Source of the DNA: Dreissena polymorpha
Taxonomy: Eukaryota; Mollusca; Bivalvia; Myida; Dreissenidae
Direction: 5' to 3'
NCBI RefSeq assembly: GCF_020536995.1
Contig: NC_068364.1
Coordinates: 43,631,676 to 43,695,675 of the forward strand
Length of the DNA stretch: 64,000 bases
Shown: in pieces, positions 49,607 to 61,596 of the stretch
Layout: every line of letters begins with the position of its first letter
How positions within the stretch are numbered: the first letter of the stretch is position 1
Notes under the pieces: model-generated
Told to the model about the DNA's origin: nothing
Database searches by the model: none
What the model saw: only the letters and a program-made list of their open reading frames with translations
Made by a program: the position numbers and the translations under genes

Positions 49607-52600
49607 ATGAGTCGGCATTTCCGGTTTGTACGTCAGTACGTGGGCGGACTGAAGGCGGCCATCTTGGATTGGAGCGGAACAACGGCTGATAAATACGTCA
49701 TCGCTCCCGCTGTTGTGTTTGTAGAGGTTTTCGAAAAACATAAGGTTTGTACATTAAATTGTGATTTGAAAAATACACAAAGATAAAAGAGACTTGTTCA
49801 CAGATTTCGACCTGTTTTGGCATTAAATGCTTTAAATTGATAAATATTATCATAGAAACTAAAGAGCTCTAGTATAAAACAAGTATACAATTTAAAACAC
49901 ACAAACAAAGCTATTCATACCTGGGCTCGAACCACCGACCCTTTAAGTAAAAGTCTAGCTTTTAAACCACTCGGCTATAAGTGTTAATTTGTATTGTTCA
50001 CATACTATGAGCAATCCACGATTTTCACAAAATGTAACGATAACACCACAACTCTCTACATTGTTCAATCGTGTCGCGTTTGCAACGTTTAACAATTTTC
50101 AAGATTTTAAATCGCCAAAATATGTATAAAATGGGTATTTTAGAGCGTGGTAAATTTTTAGTATTATTGCTTCCTCGCAAATAACATAACTACATGTTTA
50201 ACGAAAAATTGCAAATCTGAAACTATTAACAAAAACAGGTCCCTTCAAATCGATAATATTTGTGTTTTTAGTGCGATTAGCATTTTATTATACCTAATGT
50301 GACCACTAATTAATGTGTCCGTAGATTAAACGTCATATCTCAGGGTAGATGTCGGTATTAAAACCTCCTTAACTACATACATTTAAATATTACGATTTAC
50401 TTTGTGGAAACAAGAAGGCAATATTGTGTGATGTAACATGGTTTTGAGGCTTGCCGGACTGTTGCTTCCTTGCCGAGCCAGTTATATTTCAAAACGAAAG
50501 GGCAGATCATCATCATACCTCGTGGTCCCCATTTGAAAATATGATCGCTAAGGCCCTGATTTTGTGTGTGGGAATGACTAATAGTATGTTTTAATGACGT
50601 TTGACGTGTTAACTGATGTTGCCATTATCACTTGCGCTTAATATTTGATAAATACGATATATCTGTCGACGTTTTGTTGTGTAAGATCTTTTGTCGAGTT
50701 TAATATCATTCGTTTCTACCGAAAATGAAATTTTATAGGTGATTCTGAGTAATATTACATACCTCCAAACATTCACTTATATCAACGCACACTCCCCTGA
50801 TATAAAAATAATAAGGCACCTTTGTATCGAGCAGATATCAGCCTAAAAATGTTATTAAACATACATGTATTTTAACCACTATAACGTCGCGGTTTACATC
50901 ACCATTCTAGGGTTTATAATACAGTTCACAGCCATGTATTGTCAATGATATTTCTATAATAGCATCACTTGATACGGAGAAAATGTTAACTTTAAAATGT
51001 TTACTAAAGTTGTTTTGAAAACTTATTTGTTCACTAGAGCCGCGTACTTGGGAAACTGGGCTTAACGCATGTGCGTAAAGTGTCGTCCCAGATTAGCCTG
51101 TTTAGTCTGCACAGGCTAACCAGATATGACACTTTCCGCTTTTATGAAATTTTGTGTTTAAAGATAGCCTTTTCTTAGCCAAAATACAGTTTAGGTGGAA
51201 AGTTTAGCATCTGAACACTGCACAGGCTAATGTGGCACGGCACTTATGGTACATGCATTAAGCCCGTTTTTTTTCACACAATTAGGCTTATTGAGCTGTA
51301 ATCGAAACGGATGTGTTCACTGGTTACCATCATAGCGCGGCGCTTTCCGCCTCTGTCTTTGACTTCATTAATTATTTCTTACTTTGTTACTTAGTAGATA
51401 CATTTATAGTGTTCGTCTTACGATTTGAAGGTATTGGTTTCGAAACCAACTATCATATTTGGAAACTAAGTTCAATCAAATACGTTATGCTTCTAGATAT
51501 GCCTAGGGAGATCATGCTATCAAAAGTTCGTTCATACAATTAATTGATGAGGAATCAATGGTTTCTGTGTCAAACGCTGCAGGGAAATTAACCAATCAAA
51601 CGAAGCGTTTTGAATAAAATCAACCTTAAATAAATACGCTTTAAACTGTGTTCGTGTACATCGTTTCTTTGACACTACGGGACTATTCGGTGCGCACTCT
51701 TATTTGGCAAATGGTGACCGCTTTTGGCCTATGTTGACCGCTGCAGGTCCCCATATCGATGAAGGAAGCGCGACTCCCGATGGGACTAAGAAAGGACCTG
51801 CACATTAAGGCGATTACAGAGATACCGGAAGTCCGGGAACGCTGGCGTTCCGTGTACGGGAAGGATCCGAATCAGGGTAAGAGCGGGTCGTTTATATTGA
51901 ATTTCATAATTATCAAGTGGGCAATTGTTGAAGTCCGGATCTCCACAACTTTGAAACTATCTAATGTGTTGGTACTCACAACGCTGATAAAAGCCTCTGT
52001 TTGTACCTATGGAAGTGTCATTTAGAGAGTTGATATTGAGTGATAACGAAAAGATTTTAACCCATTTATGCCTAGTGAACTCTCCCATCCTTCTAAATTG
52101 GATCAATTTATTTCCAAAATTAGGGATGTCTAGTATATTTATTTCTATATTTTGCATATTTCTTACAGAAATTCCTTTAAGCAAACGGTGCAGACCCAGA
52201 TGAGACGCTGAATCATGCGGCGTCTCATCTGGGTCTTCGCTGTTTGCTAAGGCCTTTTTTCTAGACGCTAGGCATAAATGTGTTGAATCAGTAAGATTTG
52301 TTTGTGCCTCAATATGAGTGGGGTTTTCAAAAATCTTTACACATAAAAATTCCAAGATCTTTACTAATTAAAACAAATCCTACATAATAATATGAACCAA
52401 TGGCGCTACAACTGGTTTTTTGCTTCGTTCACCGATGATTGTTACGCTTGAATAGCTTATGCAGTAATTAAATGTGATCGGAATATAAAAATAATGTATG
52501 AGTTCTATCATCCACCATTACTTATAAATTGTATAATGCATATAGAATGTAGGCTATGCGCTTGTATAAGCTTTACTGCTTAATAAATGTTGCTGTTGTT

Positions 52601-55600
52601 GTTGTTGAGTTGTCTTTTTAAAAAGGGCTGCTTAATAAAAAAAAATTCGATTGGGCATTGTATCGCTGGGATGAAATAATCTTAAAAAGTTACAAAGTGT
52701 AAAGAGAAAGATGGGTTTACACTGGTTTTAACTGCGATAGGTTTAAGATATTAACCCATATATGGCTAGCGTCTAGAAAAAAGGCCTTGGCAAACAGCGT
52801 AGACCAAGATGAGCCGCCGCATAATGCGGCGTCTCATCTGGGTCTGCGCTGTTTGCTTAAAGGAATTTTTTGTAAGAAATATTCTAAATATAGAAATAAA
52901 TATACTAGACATACTGATTTTGGAAATAAATTGATCCAATTTAGAAGGATTGGAGAGTCCACTAGGCATAAATGGGTTAACGTATGTGTGTGTGTCTGTG
53001 CATGCGCAGGAGACGTTGACAACATGTTCCGGGACTTCGTGCCTCTACAGTTGGCCTGTCTGCACAAGTACACCACCCTCATCCCTGGTACAGTGGAAGC
53101 AGTGAACGCTTTGAAAAACGAATTCGGTGAGTCCAACATTCCTACCCCCATCCCGTCTGCCCCACCATTGCCCCATCTCCACAAAAATGGAGAAAGACTT
53201 GAACCCGTCTTTTTAAACATCGTTCGACGCAAAGCAGTTATGCAGGCTTTCACGCCAACGCACTTTTCTCCTCGGCGACCCGGGGTCACACTTCCGTTTC
53301 CCACTCTTAGGGTGCACGTGACTGGTTGATGGTCATCACTCCGGGCGGGTGGGGTTTCCTCCGCGTACGCTTGTGTTCTCCGACGCACAACACCAAATCG
53401 AATAGCTATCTGAAAACATCGGATAACTCTTAGTAAAAATAAATGATAAATTGGATATCTTTCTGTTAACAAAAATAGTTGAAAATTGCAGCTTTAATTG
53501 AAAATTCAAAATGTTCGTGCGTCGCATATGGACATTAAGGAGAGCTGCCGACGCACGCTCATTTTCTGCAATCCCCGTCCCTTATAGAGAGCGCCTCAAA
53601 ACATACGTGTAGACTAAAGCTAGCTTTATTTAATATCCTACGACAAATTTAATGTCTAATTTTCTTAAAGAAATATAATTGGGAATTACCAACCTTTATG
53701 AATCGTAATTTTCATTGTGTTTATTTGTTGCAGTTACATCATTCATTCGAAAATAAAACTTTTAACAGACAGTTTAGTATGTTGTCCGCTTGCATCATTT
53801 TAGCACATGTCATATTTTTCTTATTATTTCATTATTTCTAAACATAGACAACAACTTTTTTTGCTACTCGTTGTATATGAATTTTTCTTCTTTTTGTTAA
53901 ACGAGTTCATTTTTCGAGAGTGCACATGCCGGTTACAAATTTAATAACTAGTATATCATATGTCCTTTTTCATGAGCGTGTATTACGAGCTGTTTATTTG
54001 TTGTTTAATTTGAGCCTCGTTCCGTGGAAACTGGGCTTCAAGAATGAGCGTAAAATGTCCTCCCAGATTAGTCTGTGCGGTCCGCACAGGCTTATCACGG
54101 ACACCACTTTCCGCCTGAACTTGATTTTCAGTCTTCTTTAAATCAAAAATTACATAAATGTGGAAATGGTCGTCTCCGATTAGCCTGTACGGACTACGCA
54201 TGCTAATCAGGGAAGACACTTTTCGCACATGCATTATGCCCGATTTCCCAGGAAGCGGCGAATTTTTCTCCGTTGACAGGTTTGAAGATAGGCAGTACGA
54301 CCGGTTTTACCCGGCCCATGGTGGACATCCTGTTGAAGGAGGCGATCAAGCAGGGATTCAAACCCGATTGCACAGTGGCTGGTAGGTGGAGTTGTTTTTC
54401 GTGGTTTGATTGGCCGGTGTCTTTCAATGACAGAGACGCGCACATGGCTTTACGCACACATGGTTGCACACAAGTGCGAAGATACTCTATGTTAACCCAT
54501 TTATGCCTAGTGGACTCTCCCATCCATCTAAATTGGATCAAGTTATTTCCAAAATTAGAGAAGTCTACTATATTTATTACTATATTTAGAATATTTCTTA
54601 CAGAAATTCATTTAAGCAAACAGCGTGGACCCAGATGAGACGCCGCATCATGCGGCGTCTCATCTGGGTCTACGCTGTTTGCTACGGCCTTTTTTCTAGA
54701 CGCTAGGCATAAATGGGTTACCGGGTAATCTTTATTTTATTTTAGGCGCTTGGTGTCTTTGGGGTAGATCTTAAGAACGCGCTCATAGTGGGGATCAAAC
54801 CATTGACCTCCCGATCGCTAGGCGGACACTTTTAATTTATTTTACTTATTGGACAAAACACATTGCGGCCTTGCGACATTACATGTGCGGCGATTTGCGT
54901 TGAAATTATTTGTAAGGCCATTCTGGAAGATGTCAGTCGCAGTAAATTTATGTGCAATTGGGACTGTTAAACCTGCATGCTCATGAAAAGTGTGAGTGGA
55001 TTAACTGACCGCCGCGTTAACCCATTTTAGCCTAGTGGATTCTCCCATCCTTCTAAATTGGATCAAATTATTAATTTATTTCCAAAATTAGGAATGTCTA
55101 GTATATTTATTTTTATATTTAGAAAATTTCATATATTAATTCCTTTAAGCAAACAGCGCAGACCCTGATGAGACGCCGCATCATGCGGCGTCTCATCTGG
55201 GCCTACGCTGTTTGCCAAGGCCTTTTTTCTAAACGCTAGGCATAAATGGGTTAAGACTGAAATACACGGCGAAACAGCAAACACAGATTTTTGAAACTGG
55301 ACCAGTTACATATAGCTCATTTGAATCCTACATGTGATAAAGGTATGATAGTTATGAAGATGTAATCACAACAGGTGTAACGAAGATGCTCCTTGAACTT
55401 GCTTGTAAAATGAAATAGACTTGGTTGAAAACATGTTGCTGTAGATAACATTTTGTAATTAAAGGTATTATTTTTGGTTTCATATCGTCGGAGGGAAAAT
55501 GGGTATAAATATGCGTATAAAATTGAGCCAATAAACGTTACATATTTTATTTGCTCACCTTATCCAAAACATGCGAAATCGGTCTTAAAAGGTGCTCATA

Positions 55601-58055
55601 TGTAATAAACTAATGTGACGAAGGAAATTTGATGTCGAACTATCCGCAGCACATTGAAAATTGTGTAAAACGGGCTCATAAAGTTGCCCCGTTTATTTCT
55701 TCAGGAGACGAGGTGGTCCACGGTGCCCGCCCGAGGCCGTTCATGGTCTACCGGAACTTAGATCTCCTCGACATCACGCCAATACAGGCCGTCGTAAAGG
55801 TAAATACATGTATCTTGTAGAGCCACGTTCTGGGAAAACTGGGCTTAATGCATTCGCGTAAAGCGTCGTCCCAGATAAGCCTGTACAGTCCACACAGGCT
55901 AATCAGGGACGAACTAATCCGCTTGTATTGTATTTTTTGTTTAAAAGAAGTCTATAATGAGTTAAAATTCAGTTTAAGCGGACAACGTCGTCCTCGATTA
56001 GCCTGTGCAAACTGCACAAGCTAAACTGGGGCGGCACTGTACGCACATGCATAGAGTCCGAGTTTCCAAAGCGAGGCTCATTAATACCTCGCGCAGAATA
56101 ATTATTGTCATAGGTCAAGCCGAGTCACGTGTTGATCATTTATTTTCTTGATTTTCTCCCGCACAGCATACTCGTTCTTCATTTGTTTAACCCGAGAACG
56201 TGATGACCGTGTATTTTTTTTAAACTCATGCAGAATACTCATTTTCATTGGTTACGCAGGGTCGAGAATACTCATTTTCATTGGTTAAGCAGGGTCGAGA
56301 ATACTCATTTTCATTGGTTAAGCAGGGTCGAGTGAGGCTTGCGTATTTTTATGGCCCCGGTAGAGTGACATATAGCATTGGAACTGTCTGTCCGTCCGTC
56401 CGTCCGAAAACTTTAACATTGGCCATAACTTTTGCAATATTGAAGATAGCAACTCCATATTTGGCATGCATGTGTATCTCATGGAGCTGCACATTTTGGG
56501 TGAAAGGTCAAAGGTCAAGAAAACAAATCCAAGGGAAGTAACAAGCTTTAAAGGGAGATTCTTTCTATTTTATATCATTTGGCAGGTAGAGATCATTTTT
56601 ACAAGGGAAGTAATATTTTTTAAAGGGATATAATAAAAAACAAAAATAAATCAATCAAAGCGGCACAGTAGGGGGCATTGTGTTTCTGACAAACACATCT
56701 CTTGTTTTAAATAATTTTACATCATGCAGCGTTCTCGTTTTAATTGATTTAGCCTGAGCGAATAGTTACCGTGCATTTTCACTGTTTGATCAATAGTGAT
56801 TTTTTTTATCATATTAAATTCAAGTTTTCAACTGGTTAAGCAACATGAAGTGATGACCGTGTATTTGTCATTGTGAGGCCAGTAATAATTCGTTTCTAGC
56901 CATCGATATATTTTAAATTGAGCCTTCAAAGCCTTTATATTAAATATACAAAATAATGTCATCAAATATATGTTCATCTTACTTTAGTCCTGCTATTGGT
57001 GAAAGGATGGCAGTTGGTAAGATAACGAAAACAAATATTAGTATAACTGCCTATTACAGACTTCGGACGCTATGATAACATTGGTACGGGGTCAGTATAA
57101 ATCACCTTATGTTTAGGAAGTATGCATAAATGTTTCCATTGACCTGGTAAAGTTAACTTGTGGGAACGTGAATATGAAAAAAAGGAATAACGATGTGGTC
57201 ATTATGAGTCGCGTTCTGAGAAAACTGGACTTAATGCATGTGCGTAAAGTGTCGTCCCAGATGAGCCTGTGCAGTTCGCACAGGCTAATCAGGGACGACA
57301 CTTTCCGCATAAACTTGATTTTCGGTAAGGAGGGACTTCCTTGAAACTAACAATACATGTGCCCGGACTGCACATGCTAATCTGGGACGACACTTTACGC
57401 ACATGCATTATGCCCAGTTTTCTCAGAACACGACTCATGTGATTTTTGTGCGGTCCGGCTAGGTTGGTATACGCTCTTTTTACCTAGGCGACCAGGGTTT
57501 AATCCCTGTTGCCGGCAGCATGTGAGCTTGGTTAGTGGTAAACATACCGGACAGTTGGGGTTTCTTCGGGTACTTAAGCTTCATTCCACAGGATCATACA
57601 ATAATTAAAAATCTTTCAATAAAAAAAGGCAAATAGCGTGACATTGCAGTTATAATTCAAACTAAGTCCCAACTTTCGTGAGTCAAGTTATTGGGTAGAA
57701 GTTCTGGGACATACTCAAGGCCCTCACAAAGTGTAGCTTCATGCGTGGAAGGACCTCATAAATTAAAAAAAACACACAATTGTAATTCCAGGTCGACGAC
57801 ACCGTTAGCGGGGTGGGGGAGGCACTCAATGCCGGCTGCTGGGGGGTAGGCGTGGCCAGATATTCAAATTACATGGACGTTGATAGCCTCGAACACGAGG
57901 CGCGAATTGGTCCCGAAGACATGAAAACGAGGCTCGAGCATTCACGTGACCTACTGCGTAAAACTGGTGCGCATTACGTCATAGATTCAATTGCAGAGTT
58001 ACCGGAAGTTTGCGCCGATATAAATTCTCGTCTTGCTCGCGGGGAATCGCCATAG
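49607..58055 (+). CDS. phnX: Phosphonoacetaldehyde hydrolase (phosphonatase)
   Basis: This HAD-superfamily enzyme splits the C-P bond of phosphonoacetaldehyde, giving acetaldehyde and phosphate. Six exons join in phase: 49607-49744, 51747-51876, 53010-53126, 54280-54381, 55705-55799 and 57792-58055, for 281 residues (bacterial enzymes are about 267-280). Asp21 in LDWSGTTAD is the nucleophile. PMGLRKDLH follows, with Lys62 at the Schiff-base position that sets this family apart from other HAD phosphatases; Met58 and His65 match active-site residues of the Bacillus enzyme. Then come GSTTGFTR (133-140), the ARPRP arginine (Arg171) and VDDTVSG, where Asp197 is the Mg ligand. The VDD(T/A) form resembles proteobacterial PhnX more than Bacillus. 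A stop lies upstream of the ATG at an acceptor-like TTTTAG, so a 5' non-coding exon is likely. The N-terminus is basic (Arg3, 6, 9) and could be a weak mitochondrial signal. AATAAA lies at 58144. Confidence 0.92.
49787..50250. mobile_element. MITE with tRNA-like segment, copy 2
   Basis: It is a diverged relative of 13724-14157. They share GGCATTAAATGCTTTAAATT-like, GCAACGTTTAACAATTTTCA-like and GGGTATTTTAGAGCGTGGTA-like blocks in the same order. The inverted ends are worn. It contains a 60-nt tRNA-like stretch at 49921-49980. It starts about 40 bp after the donor of PhnX exon 1. Confidence 0.6.
49921..49980 (-). pseudogene. tRNA-Ser/Leu-like sequence inside a MITE
   Basis: On the minus strand TAGCCGAGTGGTT fits an A box and GGTTCGAGCCC an exact B box. 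The gap between them includes a long variable-arm region as in Ser/Leu tRNAs. No full acceptor stem is seen, so this is a tRNA-derived internal promoter rather than a tRNA gene. Confidence 0.6.
51035..51285. mobile_element. Fold-back MITE, GAGTCG family
   Basis: This diverged copy keeps GCGTAAAGTGTCGTCCCAGA, AGCCTGTTTAGTCTGCACAG and the GCATTAAGCCCG right arm. It lies in PhnX intron 1. Confidence 0.65.
52057..52286 (-). mobile_element. TTAA-type miniature element, hairpin family 1
   Basis: Left TTAA intact, right TTAA mutated to TTGA. The internal stem has ACCCAGATGAGACGC on one arm and GCGTCTCATCTGGGT on the other. It lies in PhnX intron 2. Confidence 0.8.
52751..52980 (+). mobile_element. 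TTAA-flanked miniature element, hairpin family 1, beside an acceptor
   Basis: TTAA is intact on both sides. Only 29 bp separate its right end from PhnX exon 3 (acceptor AG at 53008-53009), so the branch point probably lies inside or at the edge of the element. The remaining tract is TG-rich, not pyrimidine-rich. Confidence 0.8.
53240..53415 (+). mobile_element. Decayed SINE with a conserved central domain
   Basis: GGCGACCCGGGGTCACAC resembles a B-box region. It is followed by GTGACTGGTTGATGGTCATC and CGGGCGGGTGGGGTTTCCTC with CCGCGTACGC, the same blocks in the same order as the SINE at 57445. It lies in PhnX intron 3. Confidence 0.6.
54012..54262. mobile_element. Fold-back MITE, GAGTCG family, beside an acceptor
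   Basis: It keeps GAGCCTCGTTCCGTGGAAAC at the left and GCACATGCATTATGCCCGAT at the right. It ends about 18 bp from PhnX exon 4, so the acceptor region of intron 3 was built right next to this insertion. Confidence 0.65.
54492..54720 (-). mobile_element. TTAA-type miniature element, hairpin family 1
   Basis: This copy has the best-kept internal stem: GCAAACAGCGTGGACCCAGA and TGAGACGCCGCAT on one side, the complement on the other, with almost no loop. The right TTAA has lost its last base. It lies in PhnX intron 4. Confidence 0.8.
54770..54835 (-). mobile_element. tRNA-derived SINE fragment
   Basis: On the minus strand CGCCTAGCGATCGGGAGGTC is followed by GGTTTGATCCCCACTATGAG, with a good B box, typical of the tRNA-like head of mollusc SINEs. 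Only this part is recognisable. It lies in PhnX intron 4. Confidence 0.55.
55017..55254 (-). mobile_element. TTAA-flanked miniature element, hairpin family 1
   Basis: TTAA is intact on both sides and the internal stem is GACGCCGCAT/ATGCGGCGTC. It is the fourth family-1 copy in PhnX introns within 3.2 kb. Confidence 0.8.
55819..56081. mobile_element. Fold-back MITE, GAGTCG family, beside a donor
   Basis: It begins GAGCCACGTTCTGGGAAAAC about 19 bp after PhnX exon 5. It keeps AGCGTCGTCCCAGATAAGCC and the right arm GCGAGGCTC. It is a diverged copy. Confidence 0.65.
56230..56340. repeat. 36-bp tandem repeat, three copies
   Basis: Three near-identical units of GAATACTCATTTTCATTGGTTA with AGCAGGGTCGA end directly at the tandem-core repeat that follows. 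The identity of the copies suggests recent duplication. Confidence 0.8.
56346..56705 (+). repeat. GGGGGCAT-family tandem-core repeat
   Basis: It starts near ATGGCCCCGGTAGAGTGACA, then has a GTCTGTCCGTCCGTCCGTCC tract. The blocks CATGTGTATCTCATGGAGCT and AAAGGTCAAAGGTCAAGAAA follow, and the end is GGGGGCATTGTGTTTCTGAC. It is a full-looking copy in the opposite direction to the one at 22395-22736 and lies in PhnX intron 5. Confidence 0.7.
57206..57436. mobile_element. Fold-back MITE, GAGTCG family, best-kept copy
   Basis: The arms GAGTCGCGTTCTGAGAAAAC and, inverted, GAGTCGTGTTCTGAGAAAAC pair almost perfectly, and so do the inner CGTAAAGTGTCGTCCCAGAT blocks. AT flanks both ends. It lies in PhnX intron 5. 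Confidence 0.85.
57445..57640 (+). mobile_element. tRNA-derived SINE
   Basis: The tRNA-like head is GTGCGGTCCGGCTAGGTTGG with a B box GGTTTAATCCC. The conserved body follows, with GCATGTGAGCTTGGTTAGTG and GTTGGGGTTTCTTCGGGTAC, then a short A-rich tail. The body matches the decayed copy at 53240 and the kind of central domain shared by many metazoan SINEs. It lies in PhnX intron 5. Confidence 0.7.
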
Positions 58056-60670
58056 CAACTACCGAATAGGTGCTTTTGCGTCAGTTTTGATTTGTTGTTT
58101 TATGGTGTTATACAGTTCATATATTGGTTAAATGTTCATGTTAAATAAACATGTACTGACAATTTCATTCGTGAGATATTTCTTGTTGTTACCTCTTAAA
58201 CTATCTGTGTGGCAATAAAATGCTACTTAGACGTTATAATTGTATCATTTGTTTTACAACGGTCCGTATTAAATGGAAAAAAATGACCCGAATAAATGAG
58301 CATCTATAGTGGGCTATTGAAAATTGGTTATAGCGATTGCTAACAAATGAGTGAAAGAGATATGGTTCTGAATTAATCACAGGAATCGAGCGAAATTGTG
58401 CTTTACATACCTAGATAATCGATCAGTTGATAATCTAGAATTGGTTGTTTGTATTTATTTGTGTTCATTAAACTACAGTTACTGCCAACATACACATGTA
58501 TTCATTTATGCATTCATATACACAAATGTTTGATTTCAACATAAAACTGTATTGTTGTCATAGTTCACCCAAATGATATTTTTATGGTATAGAATCCATT
58601 TATATGTGTCTAAAATTGAGGTGTATACCCCACACAATGTGAACCCCCCCATAACAAAGGTTTCATATTGTTTAACTACCAATAAGGGGCCATTCTCTTA
58701 GTATATACGTTACGCAAACAATGTAAGTTGATACAACTGGTTTCTTATCTTATTTCAGTCTCATCCATTTACATTTACAACATAGTATATACAAGATATA
58801 AAAAACACATATATAACAACATCTGTAAATGGCCATATAAATTTGAATTATTAGAGACTATACAATTCCAATATAATACTAGGAACATATTTTTGGTAAG
58901 ACATGGCACATGTATTTCGTGAGTGAATGATTTGGTAAATAAGAGTGGTATGAGTGGGGTTTATGTAGGTGATATGAATACGAGTGATTAAGTGTAGGTA
59001 GATGTGTGACTGTTGAGTATAATTTAGTAATTGCAGTAGAGGGTTTATTGAGATATAATCAATTAAACTCTTTTAATCAGTGACAAAGCCAGTAGTTGAC
59101 CGTGTTAGTTGAGAATGAGTATGTGTTTATTCAATTGTCTTGTTGGTAACCTAGTGTATTGCTAGATCAACTACCATTTAACCAATGTATGTAATATAAA
59201 TGTTTTCATCTTGATATAATTATGTAGATGTATCTGACATTTAAACAACATAATTAATTAATTACTGAAGAGAGTATATACATAATGCACTCAAAAATGC
59301 AAAAATGCCAGGCCTTAAATGAACTGATTAGTACCACTTATATGTACTCCATCATATTCTTATGAAGTTGTAATGTTTCCTTGTACACTATGTAAAAACA
59401 GTAGTATCAAGTTAGATTAAAAGAAAGAATAATCTAATTAGCTGATAATATAATCAAGAAATTAAGGCATAATCCATGACATGTACACTGGTGGTCATCA
59501 CAGGGGATGCAACACATACCGAGTGACCAAGACACTGCCAGTGTACATACAACAGACCACCTTTACTGCCCAAAATCGCCGAATCATGCGGCGTCTCATC
59601 TGGGTCTGCGCTGTTTGCTAAGACCTTTTTTTCTAGACACTAGGCATAAATGGGTTAATTGGAAAAAAGAAATATAAGTTTATCCTGGTCTGAAATATTA
59701 AAAAAAGTTGTCGTCTAATTCTATGGCCTTACGTAATATCTTTCGTCAACATACGCAGAACATTTAAGTATTACATGAATCTCATTTTGAATGATAAATT
59801 TCAAATTGGACATAACCGTAAATTTTCAGGCAAATTCTCACATCTTCCAGTTTCTAGTCTTATAGGTGCCACCCCGCACCGGAATTTAGCAAAAGCAGAT
59901 CTATATTTTATGGGCATTTTAGATTTCACACATTTTTCTGTATCAAAATCATGCTTAAAAATACGATATGTTCTAAGTTTGTTTCTACTAGTACGGGATG
60001 GACCTTGTTCACTCTGTATTGAATCTTTCCACTGTATTTATTCATGGTTACAGATTCTACAATATTATATTATTGCTTGGAGGTAATTGATGCACATTCA
60101 TGAAGATAATTCAACATATCAATACTTTAGAAATGAGATTTAACATAAAATTGCCAATTTCTGCAGTTTTTATTACTTCTATGACAGCATATTGAGGACA
60201 CTTTACTATTAATTCTATTTTCGTCCATACGTTTCAGTCTATGCCATTGCTATACAACAGATCTCCATTGTTTGAACTGTGATATATTTATGAGCAGTGT
60301 GATATGAACTGTGATATATTTATGAGCAGTGTGATATCTCAATGTAAAGTATAATTCCACGTTTAAGTTTATTTAGTTTAATCTCAGTGCATGCATAAAA
60401 TGACAATATGAGCAACAATTATACAAAGTGCATCGAAGGTACATAGATGAAGGGGCTACATCTTGTACAGAAAAGTGTTTACATTTAAAGGGAGATAATA
60501 TTTACATGTTATACAACAGATATGAACAATATTTTAACATAGGGGAAACAGACAATATTTAAATGTTTAAAGGTCAAACACGTAGAACATGTTACACATT
60601 AAAACAATTGGTCTAGTGTACTATTTGTTATCAGTTAAAGTATTTCTTAAATCATTTAGAGCATTAAATT
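58056..60670. other. Intergenic DNA downstream of the phosphonatase gene
   Basis: The first part holds the PhnX 3' UTR with AATAAA at 58144. A partial family-1 TTAA element (right half only) lies at about 59578-59658. A perfect duplication of a 32-bp unit lies at 60274-60337. Nothing else is recognised. Confidence 0.5.
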
Positions 60671-60683
60671 CAAGTAAATAAGT

Positions 60684-61016
60684 TTATTCATCGACAAAAT
60701 GAGTATAAGAGTTACATAAACAACACGGTCTTTGGTTCCATTCTTTCTCATGCCATCTTCCAGTTTCGACCGGTATCCTGTTATTTCTTGTGCGAATTCG
60801 TTTTACTAATATGTGTTTTATATATTTATCTGGAGTTTTTACTATGTAAGATCCAAAACCAAAATTATCTTTTAACAATCTATAATAACTGCATTTACTA
60901 GAATTATTTATATCTGAGTACCATTCGTTAATTAACAGATCGGTTAATTTTTGTTTTATACTTTGAATGAGCCAGGTGCAATTCGGAAAATCATGAGATT
61001 GCCAAATATTCATCAT
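60684..61016 (-). pseudogene. LINE-type reverse transcriptase C-terminal fragment
   Basis: A 110-codon frame contains LVKRIRTRNNRIPVETGRWH and a CCLCNSYTHFVDE zinc-knuckle-like end. This is the pattern found at the C-terminus of non-LTR (jockey/CR1-like) polymerases. The Cys-x2-Cys is not followed by the usual EYHFL...CP. Upstream, at 61017-61140, a related piece seems to continue in another frame. No reverse transcriptase catalytic motif is left. It is an old, 5'-truncated, frame-broken LINE. Confidence 0.55.
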
Positions 61017-61596
61017 TCCGTATTTAACAAAAAATGTTCCATATATACTCTATCCAATCGAACTTTGTGCTTTATTAATGTAGGTTCAATATAATCACTT
61101 ATTGTCAAGTACAGCAAATAATTTTGCAATTCTTCCGCATCCGTATCCAGCACTTAGCCCAGATGCTTATGAACTAAAAATCAATGGTCAATATTAACCA
61201 GCTTCTTGACTCGGGGGATTTGGTCAAGAAATTATTTCATTGTAAATAATAATAATCGAGGCATATCGTTCAGTCAATGACTTGCCATAAGCGTCATTTC
61301 GAGCAAATATTTACTTATTTTCAATGGCTTGTATATGTGTGTCCATATTTTGCATCATGATATTTCATGCATCATTTGTCTGAATACAACGTGTATTTAT
61401 TTTGTATGTTGGCTGTTGTCCGTTCCATAAGTCGAGTCGTCTAATCATTGTTGATTTCATTGATTGTAAGTGAAACTATATGGTGTTGTCCATATCAGTA
61501 TTAAAGCTTCATTACAAGGCAAACGAGTTTTATTTCCATATAAAACGCACTATTTAAAACATAAAACAGCATTAATAATCTTGGAAACAAAATTTC

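Noticed and set aside
59775-60086. 103-codon frame upstream of the LINE fragment
   Set aside because: No recognisable domain; the cysteine-containing end is suggestive but not enough to call a gene or element.
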